A DNA stretch of 64,000 nt. Origin: Chelydra serpentina (lineage: Eukaryota; Chordata; Testudines; Chelydridae). Location of the stretch: contig JBAIAC010000042.1 in assembly GCA_037349315.1 (NCBI GenBank), forward strand, positions 1,116,001-1,180,000, written 5' to 3'. The position numbers and the translations under genes were made by a program. The notes below the pieces were generated by a model that was not told the DNA's origin, did not search any database, and saw only the letters and a program-made list of their open reading frames with translations. This document shows positions 33,481 to 44,479 of this stretch, piece after piece (within the stretch, counting starts at the first letter, position 1; each line of letters starts with the position of its first letter).

Positions 33481-33958
33481 TCATGTTACTATTTCGTCAT
33501 GCTAAAAGTTTTCCTGAGGATCATGAGCAAGAAGGGAAATGGCGACTCTTGCGAAGTTCACATCTCAGGAGAACCAGAATGAAATTTCATGGGCCAAAGA
33601 AAAGGCACTTCTCCAGCCCAAGAGCTCCCCTGCCATATTTCTAAGCCCTGCTGCAAACAATGGAAGTGCAAGAGCTTCTCAAAAAAGTCACAAGAACATT
33701 TTACAACGGAAAGTGTTATGGATCCTCGCCACAAGGGGTCATTACCAGCTCCCCTTATAAGTAGTTTGTAAAGCCTTTTGGGATGAACAGTGCTGTAGAA
33801 ATTGGATATTTATTGCACTTATTGAAGTGGTTGTGTCCTCTACTTAGGGTTACCCTAACTGACCACTAGATGTCACTGCAATGTAGGAAGCTGCTGAGAG
33901 GGCGCGAGAGAGAAGGACCTCAGGTTACCTGCTGAGTTGCTGTAAAATGATTCACACA
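33481..33958. other. Intergenic; nothing recognised
   Basis: A short open frame at 33539-33760 has no recognisable domain. tgaccactagatgtcact at about 33859-33876 is a dispersed motif. Confidence 0.4.
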
Positions 33959-33960
33959 TA

Positions 33961-34063
33961 GGGTGACCAGACAGCACATGTGAAAAATCGGGACAATGGG
34001 GGGGGGGGGGTAATAGGAGCCTATATAAGGAAAAGACCCAAAAATCGAGACATCTGGTCACCC
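33961..34063. mobile_element. Mariner-type MITE, TA target site
   Basis: Inverted ends gggtgaccagac and atctggtcaccc are flanked by ta at 33959-33960 and 34064-34065. About 103 bp with a poly-G run. Confidence 0.75.
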
Positions 34064-34688
34064 TATTCTCACACACACATTGTTTCCAGCAAAAATGGAA
34101 ACGTTTAGGTCAATACTGCACTTGGATTGATGGATGATTCTCTCCCTGGTCCCCTCGTTCTCCAGTGAATTCAGAGATCCTTTGATCTGAGAAACTTCCG
34201 AACAGCATGAGCATGAACAGCAACTACTACTAAGGGATTAGCAAACTGAGAATGAGGGTGTGTGCAATAAACGATAATTTACCATAGCTATCAAATTCAG
34301 AACCGGGACACAGAGATAGACCAAGACAGGATGAGACAGAGAAAATCTTGTTCTTTAGACAGCGCAAGGTGCCTTCCTTTCCCCCACATACTGAACAGTG
34401 AGGTTGTGAGAGCTGGATCACCTGGGGCTCATGTATCAAACTCTAACATTACATTGTTCATGCAATATTTTTCCTGTCTTGGTGCTCATGAAGTGTCCAG
34501 AATATTATTCACAAGTGTGTGAAAAGCTCTCTGAAAGTCAGGAGGCTGGTAGGGTACTGTACATATTAGTGTATCTGTATTCTTAGCACTTGGGATTTGT
34601 AGCCAGGCAGATTATACTGGCACAAAGCGACACCCAAATCTAATCTGTCCTTCCTGTATAGTTTACAGTCAGGTGCTACAGTTCCCCA
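34064..34688. other. Intergenic; nothing recognised
   Basis: AT-rich non-coding sequence leading into the Penelope-like element. No exon or repeat ends seen. Confidence 0.4.
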
Positions 34689-35153
34689 TTGATTTACAAC
34701 AAAAACACTAACCCAGGAACCTATCCTTGCAACAAAGCCCGATGCCAACTCTGTCCACATATTGATTCAAGTGATACCATCATAGGACCTAATAACATCC
34801 ACCACGCCATCAGGGGATCATTCACCTGCACATCTACCAATGTGATATATGCCATCATGTGCCTGCAATGCCCCTCTGCCATGTACATTGGCCAAACTGG
34901 ACAGTCTCTACGCAAAAGAATAAACGGACATAAATCTGACATCAGGAATCATAACATTCAAAAACCAGTAGGAGAACATTTCAACCTCCCTAATCACTCA
35001 GTGACAGACTTGAGGGTGGTAATTTTGCAACAAATAAACTTCAAAAACAGACTACAACGAGAAGTTGTTGAACTTGAATTGATATGCAAATTAGATACCA
35101 TCAACTCGGGATTAGATAGAGACTTGGAATGGCTTGGCCATTACGTTAATTGA
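34689..35153 (+). CDS. Penelope-like element GIY-YIG endonuclease, open C-terminal frame
   Basis: The 154-codon frame encodes the C-terminal endonuclease of a Penelope-like retroelement. It begins with a zinc-type CNKARCQLCPH motif, then the GIY-YIG core as VIYAIMC ... MYIGQTGQSLRKRINGHK. The conserved arginine is in LRKR, and a C-terminal EHFN region with a conserved N follows. The frame ends DLEWLGHYVN and a stop. In these elements the domain cuts target DNA for priming. The upstream reverse-transcriptase part is missing, so the copy is 5' truncated and dead, but this part has no stop or frameshift. The minus-strand relative at 13410-13785 encodes the same C-terminus with a stop. Confidence 0.85.
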   Translation: MIYNKNTNPGTYPCNKARCQLCPHIDSSDTIIGPNNIHHAIRGSFTCTSTNVIYAIMCLQCPSAMYIGQTGQSLRKRINGHKSDIRNHNIQKPVGEHFNLPNHSVTDLRVVILQQINFKNRLQREVVELELICKLDTINSGLDRDLEWLGHYVN

Positions 35154-35490
35154 ATCTATTTCTCTTAAGTTAACGATCCTCATTCACACCTGTGTGTCAA
35201 CTGTCCACATTGGCCATCTTGTTTATCACTTCAAAGGTTTTTCTTCCCCTGCTGTTATGGTTCCTCTCAATTAATTAGCCTCTTAGGGTTGGTATTCGCA
35301 CTTCCACCTTATCATGTTTCTCTGACTGTATAAATATCTGTCTACTGTATGTTTCATTCCATGCATCCGATGAAGTGGGTTCTAACCCACGAAAGCTTAT
35401 GCTGAAATAAATTTGTTAGTCTCTAAGGTGCCACAAGTATTTGATTTTCTTTTTGCTGACACAGACTAACACGGCTACTACACTGTAACC
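35154..35490 (+). mobile_element. Penelope-like element 3' untranslated end
   Basis: Continues from the endonuclease stop with tgaagtgggttctaacccac, cgaaagcttatgctgaaata, aatttgttagtctctaaggt and ends with ctgacacagactaacacggc. The same sequence lies inverted at 13410-13660. These phrases are abundant in turtle genomes. Confidence 0.85.
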
Positions 35491-36235
35491 TACCATTGAT
35501 TTGGGGAATTCTACCACCTATTATATCATCTTCTATCAGCATCCCAGGTTGACCCAACCAGTCTGATGTTGTCATCTTCGGACGGAGGTTTAATACCGTG
35601 TAACCCTCTTCATTCTCCATTGGCCAGGCTTGTCCCAGGTTTGAATTCTTTTCAGCAGATACTCAGGGGTGGGAAATGAGCCAGCTACCAACTGACCCTC
35701 AGGCTCTGCAGCTCAGGGCTCACACCTCTAGCAGCAGCTGACCCTTCTCATGAGAAACCACAGGAAGTTCAGGCTCTGAACACAAGTGACACCTAACTCC
35801 TCTGCCTTTCCCCACACCCCTGAGGCCATCACTACCTCCTGCCAGCATCTCTCCTGCAACTTCTGCCGAGTCCCAGAAAAGTTAGCTTTCATTTTAAGGG
35901 TAGGGACTGAAATCAATGGTGTTAGAGTAGAAAACCCTGTACATAGTAGTAAGTGTCTGCTGGATCAAGCCATTAGTTTCCTACAAAGAGAATTACAGCG
36001 GAGCGCTAGCTCGGCCATAGCAAAGTCCTACACTAGCTTTCTGTGTAAAGGTTGACTCTTCTAAGTGCTCTGAAGTCCACATGGGTACTCGAATTGATTT
36101 GAAATATGGGGCTGCAGGGTACAGCTAGTGATCCAAATTTGGGGTCATTAGAGCCAGGGGTTCCTGAGATGCAGCCCCCGCAATAAACAGCTTTTCTTAT
36201 GGTTGACCGATTCTATCAACATTTCTTGTGCCGAC
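35491..36235. other. Intergenic; nothing recognised
   Basis: Short open frames only, with no domain. Runs up to the ERV2 target site. Confidence 0.4.
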
Positions 36236-36239
36236 CTAG
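36236..36239. repeat. ERV2 target-site duplication, left copy
   Basis: ctag, repeated at 42883-42886. It differs from the ERV1 duplication, which shows a separate integration event. Confidence 0.85.
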
Positions 36240-36622
36240 TGTTACCGAAATATCGGGTCCGCCTAGCTGAGAGCCAATAACAGCCAGACAGGGATAAGGA
36301 AAGAGAAATACTTTATTCTGCAAAATAAGGGAAGTCTGTACCAAGTGACAGGACTTCAATTAACATAGAAATTACAGGTCTTTTATACACACTTAGACAA
36401 AGCCCTGGTGTGTTAACATTTGATTGGTGGTTACCAGATCTCAGATGTCTGTTATCTGGTCAGTAAAAACTGGTATAGAAATAACTATCTCAGCTGTGGA
36501 GACACTATTCTTGTGTAGGCGAAGGACAACTGTAAAAATGCAAGGTCTTGCGTAGGCGAGGTGTCTACTTCCACCTAGTGGTCTCTGATTACCATGGCTG
36601 CTGACTGATTATGACTTTCACA
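36240..36622 (-). repeat. ERV2 3' LTR
   Basis: 383 bp, TG...CA ends, apparently identical to 42500-42882. It differs from ERV1 LTRs mainly around ttggtggttaccagatctca (ERV1: ttggtgcatgctagacctcg). Confidence 0.93.
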
Positions 36623-38309
36623 GTCCCCCCTCGGGCCTGACAAAAACCCAAATTGTCAGGCCCGTTCCGCAATTTACGATCAAGTTGAAGGGACAGATAC
36701 TGGGTTTTCCCTCGGGTAACAGAGCTTTTGGTAACAGCGGTACACAGACATTTTGCACATTGTAACATTACCCAAATAACACATAGGAAGAAAAGAAAAA
36801 AAATGATCCACTTAACAATTGTTCGGAAAAGCCCTGTAAACCATGACCCAAGGTCTGGGAGCAGATCCTCAAAACTAAAGGTATGATCGAGGGATATAGC
36901 GTGAAAAACAACAGCAGCATTCTTAATAGCTCATAAATCCTTCTCAATTAAGCCAGAGTGATTAACATAAAAACAGCATTTTTCCCCAATGCGAGCACAA
37001 GCACCCCCCAATTCAGCATTCATAGCATCTAACACACGTCTATTTTGCAATGTAACTTCTGCTATTTTATCAACTTCTCCTTGTCCTTTTGAAAAACATC
37101 TATGGAGGCATTAGCTATTTTTTCTAATTCAGCAGAAATATTTACAACAGCTTTTTCTAGCTCTGCTACTCCCAACCCAGGAATGAGCGCTCGAACAAAG
37201 GAATGAAACCCCGTTTGCCTGACCACGAGGGGATTCTTAGCACGCTTTGTTCGAGTCCTTATGGGGGGTTTGAAGAGCCTATGAGAATAGCTTCCCAGGT
37301 TAAGGATCTGACTTGAGTCTAATGTTTTATTTATTTGGACATCTGGTATTACTCGGGCCACACCACATCGACCCCGCCAACCTGGGGGAAGGGCTTTGTA
37401 GGCACTGTGGCCACAGATGAAATACAAGCCGGGGGTCTCTAAGTAAAGGGTAAGGGTACTTCCTGCAATTCGATGGCGCCAGTCCACCCTAACATCCCGG
37501 TGCTTAGAGTTACCTAGTATTCGGTCTTGACACCTCCAATGGGACACATTTAAGTGGCCTAGGGCATGGGTATTATTCAGGATGCCCCCACAGTAGGTAA
37601 CAGCAAATAAGGTAGATATGAAACCTGTAAGTGTTCCCAGGTGTTTTGGACAACCAGAAATCCTTTCGAGAGATGAGTGAGGCAACAGAATGCCAGAGTG
37701 AACATCCAGATAGTATGTATGTGTTTCATTTATGGGGCCTAATGGGCGGAATGACGGAAGCCATTGCCCCTGATAACGCATGCCTGTTGATTTTACAATT
37801 AAAGCCCTTTGCTGAAGGCAAGGTGAATTCTGGGCTTTTTGGAAATTTTAAGGGGTAAAGGGTCCCATTTCTAATATCAAACTGAAGGGTTTGGTTACAG
37901 GCCTCAGGGGGGAGATAACCCATTTCCCTCCCAGTTCCTTGATCATTCTCAAAACAAAGGGGCAATGTAAATCCAATCCCAAGAATATCAAAGAGAGGGA
38001 CCCCCCTTGCCGCCCAGGAATAATGCCAAATCTCAGATGTTTTCCCATAGTTATTGTAATGGTGTTTCCCAACCCCCACCCATTCAGTTTTCCGTACTAC
38101 CTGTATGGAGAGTACTTCAGAGAGGTTTGCAGGTATACCCCATAGCCCTATTCCTTCTTCAGAACGGGTATGGTGACACAGCCAGCAATCAGATAAGTGT
38201 CCCAGTGTGGCCAGTCATTGCAGGGACCTGGCCGCTGGGTGGGGGTTGGCATGTAGAAAGGGAAAAATCAAAAATAAAGTAGCCACTGTATCACTGGCTG
38301 CGAATTCAT
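36575..38309 (-). pseudogene. env: ERV2 env, broken
   Basis: The start codon at 38309 is kept but the signal-peptide region (38230-38300) has lost the frame present in ERV1. Surface-subunit sequence is open at 37726-38079 and, after the same one-base frameshift as in ERV1, at 37062-37781. The RTKR cleavage site and fusion-peptide region are recognisable. The second frame leaves the helical region early near 37080 through a small local change. The TGA before the membrane span is shared with ERV1. No complete Env can be made. Confidence 0.88.
36623..36632 (-). promoter_or_regulatory. ERV2 polypurine tract
   Basis: Reverse strand gaggggggac next to the 3' LTR, as in ERV1. Confidence 0.85.
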
Positions 38310-38321
38310 AATTATACAGTC

Positions 38322-39467
38322 TCAGGATTTAGTCCGTCTGAACAAGAGTTTCAGTCCTTCCAGAGGTTCAGCTTTCCAAGTATCGTCTGCTTCTGGCTCT
38401 TCCGGGTCGCGGTGGGAAGAGCTGGCGGGGCTCCCTCGAAGTCCGGAGTCGTCTGCTTCTGGCCCCGGCCTAGGGGCTCGCTTGACTCGGGTGTGGTGAA
38501 TCCAAGTGTCTCGTTCCCTCACTCGAATGGCAGTATGGGAAGTAAGAAGGACTTGGAAAGGGCCCGCCCACCGGGGTTGGAGAGGTTCGTGTTTCCACTC
38601 TTTTACATAGACCCAATCCCCTGGCTTGATCCGGTGAGCAGGCACATCAGCAGGTAGGGACTGAAATTGAGCTGCATACCTGTGGAGAGACATGAGAGTG
38701 GTTTGGAGGGAAATAACATATCTGGTCAGCTCCTCGTCACCCCAAGTAGCCAAATCAGTCACAGGTCCTGGGTCGGCAAATCCGGTGTATGGCCTGCCAA
38801 ATAAAAGTTCAAAAGGTGAAAGACAGAGTCTGCCCCTAGGGTCAGTGCGGACTGCCAAGAGGGCCAGAGGCAGGGCCTGAAGCCACTTCAACCCAGTCTG
38901 TGCACACAGTTTGGAGAGTTTTAGTTTTAAGGTTTGGTTCATTCTTTCCACTTGTCCAGATGAAGGTGGTCTCCAAGGGGTGTGTAGAAGCCAGGAAATA
39001 CCTAGGGCCTTAGCAATGTATTGAATAACTTGGGCAGTAAAGTGTGTTCCTTGATCAGAGTCAATAGACCTAGGAGGCCCAAACCTAGGAATGACTTGGT
39101 TTAGTAAGGTCTTTCCTACTTCCAAGGCAGTTGCTCGTCTGGTTGGAAATGCTTCGGTCCAGCCGGTCAGTTGGCACACAATCACAAGAAGGTACTGGTA
39201 GCCTTGGCACTTAGGCATTTCTGAGTAGTCAATTTGGAGCCGTTCAAAGGGTGTGTATGCCCATAACCTTGCACCGGGGCGGCCTTTTGGTTCCCCCCTT
39301 GGATTGAATTTTGCACAAATGTCACAGGTAGCAAGAACTCGTTTAGCTTCCTGGAATACCCCAGGGGCATACCAAAGTCTATTTATAGTAGCAGCCATGG
39401 CCTCTACTCCACCATGTGTTTCTTGGTGTAATTTAAGTAGGGCAGGCCTCAAAGCAGCTCTGGGCAA
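38322..39467 (-). CDS. pol: ERV2 integrase open frame (part of pol)
   Basis: A 381-codon open frame with the same HX3H-CX2C zinc motif, catalytic aspartates in LQIDYSEMP and SIDSDQGTHFTA, glutamate in SGQVERMNQT, and WAGPFQV region as ERV1. It is the longest uninterrupted frame in the provirus. Upstream stops prevent its production as part of Gag-Pol. Confidence 0.88.
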   Translation of the reverse strand: MPRAALRPALLKLHQETHGGVEAMAATINRLWYAPGVFQEAKRVLATCDICAKFNPRGEPKGRPGARLWAYTPFERLQIDYSEMPKCQGYQYLLVIVCQLTGWTEAFPTRRATALEVGKTLLNQVIPRFGPPRSIDSDQGTHFTAQVIQYIAKALGISWLLHTPWRPPSSGQVERMNQTLKLKLSKLCAQTGLKWLQALPLALLAVRTDPRGRLCLSPFELLFGRPYTGFADPGPVTDLATWGDEELTRYVISLQTTLMSLHRYAAQFQSLPADVPAHRIKPGDWVYVKEWKHEPLQPRWAGPFQVLLTSHTAIRVRERDTWIHHTRVKRAPRPGPEADDSGLRGSPASSSHRDPEEPEADDTWKAEPLEGLKLLFRRTKS

Positions 39468-40700
39468 GGCTCTTCTCCCATCAGGCTCTGCCCAAAGTTA
39501 GCCTGTGGCATGGCAAACGCCAAAGGCATATTTCGAGTCAGTATAAATGTTTACAGACTGACCTGCTGCCAACTCACATGCTCGGGTGAGGGCTATCAAT
39601 TCTGCCACCTGGGCTGAGGTGGAGGGTCCCAGAGGCGCAGACTGTAATACCTCAAACTGAGTAGTTACTGCAAATCCAGATATCCGTTGGCCCTCCACGA
39701 CCCTCGCAGAGCCATCTGTGTACAGTTCCAGCTCAGCATTTGGAATGGGCATATCTGAAAGATCTGGTCGGGGTTTTTCTTGATGTTGCACTACTTGAAG
39801 ACGAGTTCAGGTCAGCTGTTCTGATCTCCCAGTCTCTGGATCCGTCCATGTAAATGCAAAAATATCCCAGCTGTCTTGATCTAGAGGAATACTGAAAAAG
39901 GCATTACACAAATCTATCACAGAATAGCATACGGTACCTGCTGGAATGGCAGTCAGAATCGTATAAGGATTAGGTACCACATTGTGTTTTGCTTGTACAA
40001 CCTTATTTACTGCACGTAAATCTTGGACAAATCGGTATACCGGTTTCCCCTCTGGATCCATGTCAGGTTTTCTTACTGGCAGGATGGGAGTATTGAAAGG
40101 AGATTTGGTGTGAACTAACGCTCCCAACCATAGGAATGTGCTGATAAGTTCTTGAAGGCCAAACAAAGCTTCTCGGGAGATGGGATACTGACGAATCCGA
40201 GGAATTTCAATGCCTGCTCTCAGGGTTATTTTTACTGGATCTGTCTGTAGAATTCCCAAATCTGTTTTTGAAGTGCCCCATAGGGAGGCTTTCACCTCCT
40301 GTCTGAGTCGCTCGGGTATGTCCATCGGGCCCATAGGCAGGATCTGGTCCTCCGAAGCCTGGGTCAACGCAGCACATAGTTGGGGAAGTTGGCATTGAGG
40401 TAACTGGACAATAATTTTATCATCTGAAAAAAAATCTGAGCACGTAGTTTACATAACAGATCTCTGCCCAAGAGATTAACCGGAGAGTCTGGTGCTAGCA
40501 AAAATGCATGGGAGACAGAGATATCAGAGATTTCTACAGTAGCCTCCTGTAATACAGAACAGTCAAATGGCTTTCCGCCTATACCCATTACCGGAATGTT
40601 TTCATTCGTGAGGCTTCACTTCTTTGGCTTGGTAGTAACAGTAGAAAGTGCAGCTCCCTTGATCCAAAATCATTCCTCACTATCAACGGCGTCTGTTCTT
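38322..40700 (-). pseudogene. pol: ERV2 pro-pol with the same deletions as ERV1
   Basis: The protease keeps NLLGRDLLCKL in the frame ending near 40364, with an extra frame break near 40430. The reverse-transcriptase part runs from 40367 to SEQLT, followed by the same TGA at 39807-39809 and the same direct jump to the RNase H linker. RNase H (39498-39791) has YTDGS, retains YTDSKYAF where ERV1 has YTDAKYAF, and ends at the same HATG-stop before integrase. The YxDD region is absent. Confidence 0.9.
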
Positions 40701-41859
40701 CCCACAGCCATTTGTTGTTGCGGCCAGTCTGTCCGGCGGGGCTGTCTCCCAGTTCGTCGGTCTGGACACTCCCTCCTCCAGTGACCAAGCTGCTTACAAT
40801 AGTTACACATATCATTGGCGCGCCTCAGGGCCCCCCCTTTTCCGTTTTAGGTTGCCACTTGGGGGGTCCCCTCCACCCTCCTTGTTTCTCATTTCTATTT
40901 CCAGCATTTACAAGGGCTGCCAGCATTCTCACCTGCTTGGTCTCTTGGATATTTTGCCTTGTGTGATATACACAGGTAGCCATGCTTACCAGCTTACAGC
41001 CATTGTTATACCAGCTCTTCCAGGGACTTTCCTTCTGATCCCTTGAGACGCTGCAATCGCTTCTTGATGTCCGGAGCTGACTGAGAAATAAAAATAAGCC
41101 GGACCGTGGACTGTGTGTCCGCGGCCTTGGGGTCTATGTTAGTATAAATACAAAATGCTTTACAAAGTCTCTCATAAAAGTCGGAAGGGTGCTCTTCTTT
41201 CCCCTGCACAGTATTATGGACCTTTGACCAGTCTAGAGTTTGTTCCCCTCCTTGTTTTATACCTGTTAGAATATAGTCAAAAAAAATTTTTTTAGCTCCC
41301 TCACGTTGGTTGGATTGTTCGGATTCCATTGGGTCGGATTGACGAGAGTTATAAAGGCACGTCTCATTAATGCCTCGCAGTGATTTGTAGATTTTACAGC
41401 TTCTTGGGCACTCAAGCCCCCCTTCTACTTGGCCGCCAGCCAGGTCTTAGCTGCGGAGCAGTGTCTTATCTTTTTCTTCCTTTTTTTTTTTTTGGACTGA
41501 GCTTCCTAGTTACAATTAACTCGTTCTGTTCCTTTTTTTCCTTCTCGGCTTCTTTTAACCTAGAAAGGAAATCTTCACTCTCCACTCATACCTTTGTCCA
41601 AAATAATAATAATAAACACATATACATTACAGCATTATATAATACTTTAGTCTTATTATTTAATATACCAGGCGCAATGGAGTTTAGTAAGTTGGAATGT
41701 CAAAGGAGCCGTACTCGGCCAATCAGTTCCCAGGGCTGGCCAACCCTGAGTGCAAAGTTGTAAAAAGCGTTTCCTTGATATCCCTCTTTGAACACCTGGC
41801 AATGGCCATTTACTTAACATATAATTCAAAGGACTATCCTTACTCTGAGATCCACCCAT
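40701..41859 (-). pseudogene. gag: ERV2 gag, truncated and stop-containing
   Basis: The inner matrix start at 41859 reads MGGSQSKDSPLNY; ERV1 has three extra residues (PSK) here. The frame stops after WYIK at 41656 exactly as in ERV1. Capsid C-terminal sequence (FYERLCKAF, QSAPDIKKRL) is at 41006-41329 and the nucleocapsid CCHC box is near 40765-40810. The N-terminal half of capsid is not recognisable. Confidence 0.84.
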
Positions 41860-42130
41860 CTTTCTCCTGACACTCAAACAGAGAATTAAACAGAAAAACA
41901 GAGGGAATTATGATCTAACCAAAAAACAGAGAGGGTTTACTCTGAGATCCACCCATCTTTTTCCTGACACTCAAACAGAGAATTAAACAGAAAAACAGAG
42001 GGAATTATGATCTAACCAAAAAAACAGAGAGGGTTTACTCTGAGATCCACCCATCTTTCTCCTGACACTCAAACAGAGAATTAAACAGAAAAACAGAGGG
42101 AATTATGATCTAACCAAAAAAAAACCAGAA
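41841..42130. repeat. Triplicated 97-98-bp segment at the ERV2 gag start
   Basis: The phrase tactctgagatccacccatc starts at 41841, 41938 and 42036. Each unit continues with cctgacactcaaacagagaa and ends aattatgatctaacc. ERV1 has one unit (from about 19397). Each unit carries the reverse-strand MGGSQSK start, so the leader has two extra upstream gag-like ATGs. Confidence 0.9.
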
Positions 42131-42476
42131 CTAGTACAGATTTTCCCTACTCACACTGACTGCTACAGGGGACGGGACAGAAGGATCTCAATTCAACCTC
42201 AGCGCTTCATCGCACGCTATGGCTTCCACTCTGAGGAATTATGAACGAGAGGCTCAGTCCCGCCCACACACCCAACATCCAGATGAATGAGACAGAAAAT
42301 ATTAACCAGTTAACCAGAACCAGAACAGATAGTGTTTCCTTATCCTATTAGGACTCACCTTATCGGAGCACGAACCCCAGGGGCTGCGGTGAAGTCAGAA
42401 AGAGGGGCTAAGCACCCCGTTGGCGCCATTCCTAGTTCGCCGCAGCCGTCCGGAGTCCAATGTCCGAGCTAGGAAA

Positions 42477-42494
42477 GTCCCATCTGGGTCGCCA
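42477..42494 (-). promoter_or_regulatory. ERV2 primer-binding site, tRNA-Arg(CCT)-like
   Basis: On the reverse strand TGGCGACCCAGATGGGAC, five bases after the 5' LTR. From memory of vertebrate tRNAs it resembles the 3' end of a tRNA-Arg(CCT) at 16 of 18 bases, and differs from the ERV1 site in its inner half. Confidence 0.6.
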
Positions 42495-42499
42495 AAAAC

Positions 42500-42882
42500 T
42501 GTTACCGAAATATCGGGTCCGCCTAGCTGAGAGCCAATAACAGCCAGACAGGGATAAGGAAAGAGAAATACTTTATTCTGCAAAATAAGGGAAGTCTGTA
42601 CCAAGTGACAGGACTTCAATTAACATAGAAATTACAGGTCTTTTATACACACTTAGACAAAGCCCTGGTGTGTTAACATTTGATTGGTGGTTACCAGATC
42701 TCAGATGTCTGTTATCTGGTCAGTAAAAACTGGTATAGAAATAACTATCTCAGCTGTGGAGACACTATTCTTGTGTAGGCGAAGGACAACTGTAAAAATG
42801 CAAGGTCTTGCGTAGGCGAGGTGTCTACTTCCACCTAGTGGTCTCTGATTACCATGGCTGCTGACTGATTATGACTTTCACA
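42500..42882 (-). repeat. ERV2 5' LTR
   Basis: 383 bp, with reverse-strand TATAAAA at 42641-42647 and AATAAA at 42572-42577. Apparently identical to the 3' LTR. Confidence 0.93.
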
Positions 42883-42886
42883 CTAG
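42883..42886. repeat. ERV2 target-site duplication, right copy
   Basis: ctag, identical to 36236-36239. Confidence 0.85.
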
Positions 42887-42944
42887 TGATCAACCCATGG
42901 CTCTGATTGTGGCCCACATGGTCTGAATCACGGCACATCTACCC

Positions 42945-43250
42945 AGGGCTGGTGCAAGAAAGTTTCGCACTGAGTAGCAGGGCATAGGGGACGCCGACAG
43001 AGGGGCGGGGGGGCAGCTGCCCAGGGCCCGGCGATTTAAAAGGGCCTGGGGCTCCCGGCCGTCGCCACCGCTACTGCGGCAGTGGCCGGAGCCTCAGGCC
43101 CTTTAAATTGCCACCGGAGCCCCTGGTGGCACAGGCTGGGCAGCGCTGCAGGGTGGGCTGGCCGGGGAAGGCTGACCCCCCCAAGTCCCGCCCCTTCCAC
43201 TTGAGACCCCTGTACTGGTAAGTCCTTAGTTTTACTTTCACCTCTGGCTA
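42945..43250. mobile_element. GC-rich MITE related to 9514-9992
   Basis: Begins near cagggctggtgcaagaaag. Contains gcccggcgatttaaaagggcc and ends tactggtaagtcc ... actttcacctctgg, the same right end as the 9514-9992 element. Left boundary uncertain. Confidence 0.55.
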
Positions 43251-44476
43251 TAGAAATAATAATGTCATACTGTAGTCAGTAAAATGTACCGCCTGACCAC
43301 TAGGTGCTGCTGCTGCTACAGACAATCCGAGTTGAGACTATATCTAGGCCAAGCTTTTCAAATATGGGAGCCTAACGCTGGGTGTCGCTATAGATTGAGA
43401 CGCTAAGCAAGTGGCTTGGTTTTCAGTGCCGAGCACCCCATAGCTCTCACTGGCCTCAGCGGCATCCGTGGAGGGTCACCACCTCTGGGAAACACACCCA
43501 GCTGCATCTCGGTGTGAAGCCAGAAATGGAGGCACCAAATAAGGGACAATTGAAAAAAATGTGGTAATAGAATTTGGATCTCCTCGTTCCAGGCGAGTGC
43601 TTTACCTGTAAGCCAGTCCTGCCTTTCATCCTTCTGTCTCCGATCACGGAGTGTTGGAGCATCTTGGGTTTAGTAGGTCTGAGGACCTAACAGTGTACTC
43701 CTCAGTGCTTTAAGGAACAATGGTAATAGGCTTGCTCACCAGTCATAGCAAGTGTGTGGAGAACTCTTGCAGGAGCTGAGATGACTTGCTGTGCTACTGT
43801 ATGGTGCTTTAAGCAGAATTTGTTTCACGTGAAACCAGAAGTTCTCAAGGTGAATGGTGCCCTCTGCTCTGGCAGAATCTAGTCAGAGGCATTTAGAGCT
43901 ACTCTGGCCTGACCTTTTGCGACTGGGACCTTGTAAAACTTAATAAAAGCATCTCAGTGAAGTGCATGGTAATGTCTGGGTGCAATAAAGCAGCAAATAA
44001 TGTACATCATAATCAGCACAACTGAGAGTAGAAAGGGGGAGAATCTGATTCTGTAGAATTTGAAGGGAAACATCTATGGCTTTTCTTCATGATGTGAAAG
44101 TGACACTGTTAAAGGTGACTTGTAATAACTAAGTAAATGCGGAGGGGAGTGTATTGAATGTGAGCACTTTCTTGTTGCTTTCAGGTGCATGAAGGTCTGA
44201 AGAGGTCTTTTATGTTAAATTATGGATGAAGGCATTCACAGCATATACACAGAGAAATTAGATAACAGAACTGCTCTTGCTGGCAGGTTGCAGTGTAACA
44301 CTGTTTTATTTCTTAGAATTGAGAATGATAACACAAGAACCCAAAACAGAGAGAGAGAAAACAGGCTGCTCCCTATGGTGGCGAGAGACAATTCACTCAC
44401 CTTGCGGTCTGGCTCTTTCACATGCTTTGCCACAGAGCCTCTTGGTTAGCAAACAAGACCAGGGACCCCTGTACTC
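43251..44476. other. Intergenic; nothing recognised apart from a tRNA-like scrap
   Basis: A short antisense tRNA-like string with gtaagccagtcctgcc at about 43610-43625 may be a SINE remnant. No gene is supported. Confidence 0.4.
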
Positions 44477-44479
44477 TTA

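Larger units (their letters stand above)
36240..42882 (-). mobile_element. ERV2: provirus of the ERV1 family, very young, coding-defective
   Basis: The 6.64-kb provirus runs right to left: 5' LTR 42500-42882, primer site 42477-42494, gag, pro-pol, env, polypurine tract, 3' LTR 36240-36622. The two 383-bp LTRs appear identical when read side by side, implying a very recent insertion. Even so, gag, protease, reverse transcriptase, RNase H and env carry the same lesions as ERV1. It additionally has a triplicated gag-start segment, extra env frame breaks near the signal peptide and a one-base change near the env tail. Confidence 0.95.

Noticed and set aside
13786..42882. The two proviruses as one segmental duplication
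   Set aside because: Target duplications (atag, ctag), flanking sequences and primer sites differ, so separate integrations are the simpler reading.
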